Part shown: positions 33,583-38,068 of the stretch, piece by piece | Layout of the letters: the number at the start of each line of letters is the position of its first letter | Position numbering within the stretch: position 1 is the first letter of the stretch | Assembly: GCA_913031205.1 (NCBI GenBank) | Contig: CAJWEM010000008.1 | Location: 1-38,068 of the forward strand | Direction of reading: 5' to 3' | Source: an uncultured Gammaproteobacteria bacterium | Lineage (GTDB): Bacteria > Pseudomonadota > Gammaproteobacteria > Poriferisulfidales > GCA-002705445 | DNA: 38,068 nt | Translations under genes and position numbers: made by a program | Notes under the pieces: model-generated | The model's input: only the letters and a program-made list of their open reading frames with translations | Databases searched by the model: none | Told to the model about the DNA's origin: nothing

Positions 33583-34842
33583 ATGAATAATAAAATTCAA
33601 CTCAAGGAAGCCATTTTATATTGGTTAAAACTAGGTTTTATTAGTTTCGGTGGGCCAGCATCTCAAATTAGTATGATGCATGAAGATATTGTTGAAAAGA
33701 AAAAATGGATAGATGATAAAAGTTTTTTTCACGCTTTAAATTTTACGATGCTTCTTCCTGGTCCAGAAGCTCAACAACTCGCTACTTACCTAGGTTGGTT
33801 GATGCATGGAAGGCTTGGTGGTCTTATAGCTGGCATATTATTTATAGTCCCCTCATTCTTCATCTTAACTGCATTGACTTATGTCTACATTAATTTTTCA
33901 GATAATGTTTGGGGGGAAGGCGTCCTATATGGAGTAAAAGCTGCTGTAATAGCAATAATCTTCTCTGCAACAATCAAAATTGCAAAAAAGGTTTTGAAAA
34001 AAATTTATTATTGGTTAACTGCAATTTGCGCACTTTTTGCAATAAATATTATAGATGCAAACTTTCCTTTGATAATAGTTTCTGCAGGTTTAATAGGATT
34101 TATATTTCATTTTAAAGAAAAAAAATTGGAGAAACAAAATTTTTTAGATTTCATAGATAATAAAGTTTTGAAAAAATCTTTCAAGACTTTTTTAATTGCA
34201 CTATCAATTTGGATAGTCGTGCTTACTTTTGTAATTCTTGCAAAAGAGGATATTTTACTAAACTTATCTTTATTTTTTAGCAAAGCTGCTTTAATTACTT
34301 TTGGAGGTGCGTATGCATTACTACCCTATGTTTTTCAAAATATTATTGAATCACACGGGTGGTTAACAAGTCAGCAAATGATTGATGGCCTTGCTTTAGG
34401 AGAATCAACTCCTGGTCCATTAATTATGATTGTCACTTATGTTGGTTTTATAGTTGGGTGGTCGAATGATATTTTGGCAATAGGAAATCCTTTAATAGGC
34501 GCTTTAATATGTGCGTTTGTGGCAACATTCTTCACATTTCTTCCATCTTTTGCATTTATTTTTATCGGAGCCCCATTGATCGAACTTAGCAAAGAAAATA
34601 AAACGCTTGATATTCCTTTAAGCTTTGTTACCTCCGCGGTTGTAGGTCTTATAGCAAACTTAGGATTCGTTCTTGCTTATAACTCATTATGGATTGATAA
34701 TAATGGTGCTGAGTATTTTGATATTAATCTTTTAGTTTTAATAGTTCTAAGTTTGCTAGCATTACAAAAGGCAAAAGTTGGTATTCTACCCTTGTTATTA
34801 ACACTTGGCTTGACGGGAATGATGATGAAACTTTACTTTTAA
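33583..34842 (+). CDS. chrA: ChrA-type chromate transporter (two-domain)
   Basis: This 419-residue inner-membrane protein has two ChrA repeats. Each carries the family GG-PA/AA and pGP motifs: first KLGFISFGGPASQISMM and LLPGPEAQQLATYLG, second ALITFGGAYALLPYV and ESTPGPLIMIVTYVG. The long bidomain form is known from chromate-efflux proteins that exploit sulfate-transport-like chemistry. Chromate as substrate is inferred from family alone; in a sulfur-oxidising bacterium another oxyanion is possible. slyD follows after 3 nt. Confidence 0.9.
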   Translation: MNNKIQLKEAILYWLKLGFISFGGPASQISMMHEDIVEKKKWIDDKSFFHALNFTMLLPGPEAQQLATYLGWLMHGRLGGLIAGILFIVPSFFILTALTYVYINFSDNVWGEGVLYGVKAAVIAIIFSATIKIAKKVLKKIYYWLTAICALFAINIIDANFPLIIVSAGLIGFIFHFKEKKLEKQNFLDFIDNKVLKKSFKTFLIALSIWIVVLTFVILAKEDILLNLSLFFSKAALITFGGAYALLPYVFQNIIESHGWLTSQQMIDGLALGESTPGPLIMIVTYVGFIVGWSNDILAIGNPLIGALICAFVATFFTFLPSFAFIFIGAPLIELSKENKTLDIPLSFVTSAVVGLIANLGFVLAYNSLWIDNNGAEYFDINLLVLIVLSLLALQKAKVGILPLLLTLGLTGMMMKLYF

Positions 34843-34845
34843 CAT

Positions 34846-35319
34846 ATGTCAGAATTTATAAAAAAAAATAAGTACGTGGAATTTACATATTCGATAATAA
34901 GTGACGAAGGTCAAATTATAGAACAGGTAGATATGCCGGTAAATTATGTGCATGGTGTAAAAATGGGCTTATGGCCAAAACTTGAAGATGCACTTGAAAA
35001 CAAAAAAGCCGATGACGAGGTTAGTGTAACTTTTGAACCAGGCGAAGTTTTTGGAGAGGAAGATAAAGATTTAATCTTTGAAGATGAAATAAAAAATGTT
35101 CCAAAAGAATATCATGAGCTTGGGAAAATTGTTGAATTTCAGAACGAGTCAGGTGACATTAAACCTTTTAGAGTAACTCAGCTGACAGATGAAAAGATTG
35201 TTTTAGATGGAAATCATCCATTATGTAATATGAAAATTAATTTTAATGTCAAGATAATGAGTGTTAGAGATGCTACGAAAACAGAAATTGATGCTCTCAA
35301 TGAGGTAACAGAGGATTAA
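34846..35319 (+). CDS. slyD: SlyD-like FKBP peptidyl-prolyl isomerase
   Basis: This 157-residue protein has the FKBP core split by an insert-in-flap domain. KYVEFTYSIISDEGQI starts the barrel and GLWPKLEDALENKKADDEV is the family signature. PGEVFGEEDKDLI begins the insert, and GNHPLCNMKINFNVK returns to the barrel. It lacks the long histidine-rich nickel-binding tail of E. coli SlyD, so it acts more likely as chaperone/isomerase than metal store. It overlaps the convergent unknown gene by 4 nt. Confidence 0.9.
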   Translation: MSEFIKKNKYVEFTYSIISDEGQIIEQVDMPVNYVHGVKMGLWPKLEDALENKKADDEVSVTFEPGEVFGEEDKDLIFEDEIKNVPKEYHELGKIVEFQNESGDIKPFRVTQLTDEKIVLDGNHPLCNMKINFNVKIMSVRDATKTEIDALNEVTED

Positions 35320-35933
35320 ATATTCTCAAATAAGCTTTCAACAAAATCCATTTCACAGACCTTAAACCATTCTATTTCTGGATAAACCTGTGATATCTTT
35401 TTAGAACACTCATAAAAACATTCACAAGTCTTATAATTTATCTTTTCATCCGTAGATAGAAATTTTTCGTCGCTATGTTGATCCCAGAAGATGATAAATT
35501 TTCTAATTAAATTTTTTTCAATAAATCTATTTGCTTTTGACTTTCCTTTTTTATTTCCGCTTGTCACTTTTTTTAATGTTTCTGACATTTTTAATAACTT
35601 ATAACTCATAGAACTAGCAGGGTGTGGCATACCTTTTAGGAGCTTGCTTGTGTGATCAAGATTAAATATTGCTTCTTTATAAAGCTTGTTCCTTTCGTCA
35701 ATAGAGTATGTATTATTTTCGCTTAAAATTAAGATAATAAAATCTGTATAAGTCTTTTCTAAACTTTCAGATATGTTTTTCGAAACAGAATTTACAAATT
35801 TATATTTTTTACTAAGATTGTCGCAAAACTTTTCATCGAAAATATTTTTTAGTTTAAATGTTGATGTCAAATTCAATACCTCTACTGTTAATGGTTTGTG
35901 TATCAACGATATGAAAAGTTGAATATTTTCCAA
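35316..35933 (-). CDS. Hypothetical protein, 205 residues
   Basis: I do not recognise this gene. The predicted protein is soluble, with no signal peptide or membrane span. It looks helical, with a basic GNKKGKSKANRFIEKNLIRK segment near the middle and several cysteines towards the end (KTCECFYECSKK and KVCEMD). The reading frame is well sized, ends overlapping the slyD stop by 4 nt, and has no better alternative frame. It is monocistronic and opposite the YRG-repeat gene. Function is unknown. Confidence 0.6.
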   Translation of the reverse strand: MENIQLFISLIHKPLTVEVLNLTSTFKLKNIFDEKFCDNLSKKYKFVNSVSKNISESLEKTYTDFIILILSENNTYSIDERNKLYKEAIFNLDHTSKLLKGMPHPASSMSYKLLKMSETLKKVTSGNKKGKSKANRFIEKNLIRKFIIFWDQHSDEKFLSTDEKINYKTCECFYECSKKISQVYPEIEWFKVCEMDFVESLFENI

Positions 35934-35959
35934 AAAATGCTATATTCAAATCTGGTTAT

Positions 35960-35998
35960 ACCACGCAAGAACCTGCGTAACAAGTTCACTACAGTGGT
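35960..35998 (+). promoter_or_regulatory. Structured leader upstream of the YRG-repeat gene
   Basis: ACCAC (35960-35964) pairs with GTGGT (35994-35998), and within it GAAC pairs with GTTC, giving a two-tier hairpin; an alternative inner hairpin ACGCA/TGCGT is also possible. It lies about 30 nt before the start of the small gene at 36027 and is followed by TTTTAG, so it might be a leader structure or a weak early terminator. Confidence 0.4.
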
Positions 35999-36026
35999 TT
36001 TAGATTTAATTGATGGTGAAAAAGTT

Positions 36027-36212
36027 ATGCAAAATCAAGTATATAGAGGTATTTTTCATTCAGGGAATTCAGACCCCTCTGACATCTATTTAAATAAGAT
36101 AGCTCTTATCTATCGCGGCTTATATTTTATTAAGTCTAGCTATAAAAAAGATATAAAAAACAAGCATCAATTAAATTACCGGGGTACAAGCTACACCAAA
36201 TGTGTTGGTTGA
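36027..36212 (+). CDS. Small protein with three YRG repeats (DUF4278-like)
   Basis: This 61-residue protein holds three short repeats of the form aromatic-R-G-x-x-aromatic/His: VYRGIFH, IYRGLYF and NYRGTSY. The last two resemble the xLxYRGxxY core of DUF4278 proteins, small proteins of unknown function known from cyanobacteria and marine proteobacteria. The frame is open upstream to about 35898, but that part overlaps the divergent gene; the ATG at 36027 is the most sensible start. It has a private leader hairpin and a downstream terminator, which supports real expression. No function can be named. Confidence 0.55.
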   Translation: MQNQVYRGIFHSGNSDPSDIYLNKIALIYRGLYFIKSSYKKDIKNKHQLNYRGTSYTKCVG

Positions 36213-36232
36213 GTGTGAGGTAAAAGTTGGGG

Positions 36233-36286
36233 TGCTATTTACGATTTAGTTCGCTCCTTTATCAAAATAGCATCTCGATTTTTTTT
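36233..36286 (+). terminator. Intrinsic terminator after the YRG-repeat gene
   Basis: TGCTATTT (36233-36240) and AAATAGCA (36265-36272) form a perfect 8-bp stem with a 24-nt apical part that contains its own small CGA/TCG hairpin, followed 6 nt later by a run of eight T. The T run reaches the end of the convergent cbbQ-like gene. Oriented for plus-strand transcripts. Confidence 0.65.
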
Positions 36287-37097
36287 AAAATAAAGCAGAA
36301 CTTAATTCATTTACAGCTTTCAGCATATCAGGATCATCAGTAATTGCTTCCGAAATAGAACATCTGCAAGCTGTTGTTGGATTTACACCTGAAACAATTA
36401 ACTTTGCAGCATGAACTAAAAGTCTTGTGCTAGCTCCTTCGTCCAAACCATTACCTTTTAAGTTTCTTGTCATATGCGCGAATTTAACTAAAGCGGTACT
36501 CAATTCTTTGTCAGCACCAGTTTCACTTTCAATAATTGATTGTTCGATATTTGCTTCGGGATAATCAAATTCTAAGGCAACAAATCTTTGTCTTGTACTC
36601 TGCTTTAGATCTTTAAGAATACTTTGATATCCAGGATTATAAGATATAGCCATACAAAAATCTGACGTAGCTTCCAAAACTTCACCAACTTTTTCAATAG
36701 GGAGTACTCTTCTATCGTCGCATAAAGGGTGTATCACAACAGTTGTATCTTTTCTTGCTTCGACTATTTCATCTAAATAGCATATTGCGCCAACACGCAC
36801 CGCTCTTGCTAGTGGGCCGTCAATCCAAACAGTGTCAGAGCCCTGAATCAAGTATCTTCCTACGAGATCCGATGCTGTTAGATCATCATGACAGGATACA
36901 GTAATTAATGGTCTTTTAAGGCGCCAACTCATATGTTCCATAAATCTTGTTTTACCACAACCCGTTGGGCCCTTTAATAAAACTGGTAACTGATTTTTAT
37001 AAGCGCTTTCGAAAACTTCGATTTCATCCCTTACTGGATAATAAAAAGGTTCTTCTTCAATTATGTAGTTTTCAGATTTAAACGAGGTAGCGTCCAT
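36285..37097 (-). CDS. cbbQ: CbbQ/NirQ/NorQ-family AAA+ ATPase
   Basis: This 270-residue MoxR-type AAA+ protein has Walker A GPTGCGKT (43-50), Walker B ICYLDE (Asp109-Glu110), sensor 1 SYNPGYQS, and the arginine-finger region RQRFVALEFD, followed by a CbbQ C-terminal domain (ASTRLLVHAAKLI). CbbQ with CbbO reactivates Rubisco; close relatives NorQ and NirQ mature nitric oxide and nitrite reductases. No cbbO, norD or Rubisco gene is in the window. Its genomic partner is aprA two genes upstream, with an unknown 116-residue gene between. It could thus serve another enzyme. Confidence 0.85.
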   Translation of the reverse strand: MDATSFKSENYIIEEEPFYYPVRDEIEVFESAYKNQLPVLLKGPTGCGKTRFMEHMSWRLKRPLITVSCHDDLTASDLVGRYLIQGSDTVWIDGPLARAVRVGAICYLDEIVEARKDTTVVIHPLCDDRRVLPIEKVGEVLEATSDFCMAISYNPGYQSILKDLKQSTRQRFVALEFDYPEANIEQSIIESETGADKELSTALVKFAHMTRNLKGNGLDEGASTRLLVHAAKLIVSGVNPTTACRCSISEAITDDPDMLKAVNELSSALF

Positions 37098-37241
37098 TTT
37101 TTTCTCTAATTAATTTTATATTTTAAAATTATATTACAAATTATATAGAAGCAAGTTGTTTATTATATATATCTTGAATGATATGAAAAAATCAAATTAA
37201 ATTAATAAGTTAGATACAATAATACTGGAACAATATTTTAT
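37098..37241 (-). promoter_or_regulatory. AT-rich gap between the 116-residue gene and cbbQ
   Basis: This 144-nt gap is almost purely A/T. Several TATAAT-like boxes occur on the minus strand (for example in the stretch near 37110-37165) but none pairs with a good -35 at the normal distance. It probably holds the cbbQ promoter; I cannot fix its position. No hairpin terminator for the apr transcript is apparent. Confidence 0.3.
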
Positions 37242-37592
37242 TTAAAAAATGGTGGCGCCAAAAATCTTTACAGCCTCATATTCCATTCCCAATACTAATC
37301 TACCCAAGTAGTCACCGGGGAATTCAGTGCTTTTTTGTTTGTATATTACTGTTATATGCTCGTCACGCCTTAAGCACCCGATTGGGTTTGCTTCTTCTTT
37401 TAATGTTGATAATAGTTTATTATTGGCCCACTGTTTTCCAATCTCAACTTCGTTTGCGCCCATAAGAAAAGTTTCTGAAAAGTTTTTTGTAAAACCTCCA
37501 TAGTCATTCTTGTTTGAGGATTTAACTAAGTCTAGCCATAATGGATTTGCAATATCAAATATATCTTTATCAGATTTTTCTATAAATTCCAT
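37242..37592 (-). CDS. Hypothetical protein downstream of aprA
   Basis: I do not recognise this 116-residue protein. It is soluble, with no signal peptide, membrane span or repeated motif. Distinct segments are IANPLWLDLVKSS, FLMGANEVEIGKQWANNKLL, NPIGCLRRDEHITVIYKQ with one cysteine, and FPGDYLGRLVLGMEYEA. It begins directly at the aprA stop with no intergenic base, so it is almost certainly translated with aprA and belongs to the apr operon. A role as accessory or electron-transfer helper of adenylylsulfate reductase would be guesswork. Confidence 0.75.
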   Translation of the reverse strand: MEFIEKSDKDIFDIANPLWLDLVKSSNKNDYGGFTKNFSETFLMGANEVEIGKQWANNKLLSTLKEEANPIGCLRRDEHITVIYKQKSTEFPGDYLGRLVLGMEYEAVKIFGATIF

Positions 37593-38068
37593 TTAACCAG
37601 CCTTTTTTTGCTCCTCGTCAACGATATGATAAAGCGGAGCCTTTTCCATAGTAAACTTTCCTGTTTCAGGATCCCTTCTAGACAATGTTAAACAATGCCA
37701 ATTATCATCATCTAACTTTTTAAAATCTGAACGATAGTAATATCCTGGCCAACGCGTTTCTTCTCTAAACAATGTATGCTCTGTTACGCACTGTGAAACA
37801 AGCGCACGATGTTTTAACTCCCATGCTCGCATTAATTGATGAAGGTCTTCAGCACCAATATTTTCTAAATCCTCTTGAAGAATACTTAAATCTTTTAATC
37901 CTTTCTTCAATTGATGCTCGTTACACTGATAACCGACTGTGATACCTCCACAATATTCATCCATAATTTTTTGCAATCTCTGCAACCCTTGGATTGGTAG
38001 CAAGTAACTCGGAGAAACAGTTCCAGAAGTAATTTCATTTCGACCTACAGTGAAATTTTCTAATGGTT
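37593..38068 (-). CDS. aprA: Adenylylsulfate reductase alpha subunit, C-terminal part
   Basis: The gene runs off the right edge; about 158 C-terminal codons are present. The stretch NFTVGRNEITSGTVSPSYLL leads into GLQRLQKIMDEYCGG, then ELKHRALVSQ, HTLFREETRWPGYYYRSDF and DDDNWHCLT. These blocks are near-identical in pattern to known AprA. AprAB, with its FAD and iron-sulfur centres, oxidises sulfite plus AMP to adenylylsulfate in sulfur oxidisers, or runs the reverse in sulfate reducers. An open frame continues through the window edge, so no start is seen; a TTG inside it is not the true start. aprB should lie upstream, outside the window. Confidence 0.93.
   Translation of the reverse strand, partial: PLENFTVGRNEITSGTVSPSYLLPIQGLQRLQKIMDEYCGGITVGYQCNEHQLKKGLKDLSILQEDLENIGAEDLHQLMRAWELKHRALVSQCVTEHTLFREETRWPGYYYRSDFKKLDDDNWHCLTLSRRDPETGKFTMEKAPLYHIVDEEQKKAG

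Noticed and set aside
35898-36026. N-terminal extension of the YRG-repeat gene
   Set aside because: It overlaps the start of the divergent 205-residue gene and passes through a hairpin; the repeats begin only after the ATG at 36027.
1-38068. CRISPR arrays, insertion sequences, prophage or restriction genes
   Set aside because: I searched by eye for spaced direct repeats, transposase, integrase and nuclease motifs and found none.

Overview
The window is a dense, strongly AT-rich bacterial chromosome segment with short intergenic gaps and many 4-50 nt gene overlaps. This is the look of a streamlined marine genome. Gammaproteobacterial marker genes (yggX, the cmoA/cmoB pair, yrfG, and the order yggS-proC-yggT-metX-metW known from Pseudomonas relatives) place it in the Gammaproteobacteria. 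The right edge carries the end of aprA (adenylylsulfate reductase) beside a CbbQ-type AAA+ protein. A PPi-type phosphofructokinase, known from thiotrophic autotrophs, is also present. A blue-tuned proteorhodopsin with a retinal pathway sits in the left third. Together these suggest a surface-ocean sulfur-oxidising, light-using gammaproteobacterium, possibly near the SUP05/ARCTIC96BD-19 group. That placement is an inference.

Layout. 1-4850: rdgB (partial) and rph on the minus strand; on the plus strand a half-size asparaginase and a DegQ/DegP protease; then moaD (-) and a moaC-mutY-yggX run (+). 4862-10045: a minus-strand photosystem cassette. Proteorhodopsin comes first, then an intrinsic terminator, then the tightly overlapped crtI-crtB-crtY-blh genes. 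10343-10418: tRNA-Phe. 10428-14131: an MFS transporter with a DUF2237 gene, a yrfG-type phosphatase, a SET-domain protein paired with a DUF2384 protein, and a TerB-like protein.

14132-28482: a long minus-strand block of core metabolism. It runs from pfk through cmoA, cmoB, metK, ahcY, rsmE, gshB, ruvX, pyrR, pyrB, pyrC-like, yggS, proC and yggT to metX-metW. Methionine/SAM genes dominate. The metXW leader carries what I read as a SAM-II riboswitch directly behind a promoter, so methionine entry into the cycle would be shut down by SAM. pyrB is followed by a dihydroorotase homologue that has lost both histidines of the first metal motif.

28650-35319: adk, then rplM-rpsI with a hairpin leader, a DUF3429 membrane protein, an FmdB zinc ribbon, a Tas-like aldo/keto reductase, a small-subunit-type pseudouridine synthase, rpiA, a small conserved protein, a ChrA transporter and a SlyD-like isomerase. 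35316-38068: an unrecognised 205-residue protein, a small three-YRG-repeat protein with a structured leader and its own terminator, then aprA (partial), an unrecognised 116-residue protein and a cbbQ-like gene.

The most noteworthy items are the SAM-II riboswitch outside its usual alphaproteobacterial home, the apr-unknown-cbbQ neighbourhood without cbbO, the terminator that splits the rhodopsin from its retinal genes, the DUF2384-SET pair, and the YRG-repeat gene. I did not see an unmistakable new defence or mobile system, CRISPR array, integrase or transposase.
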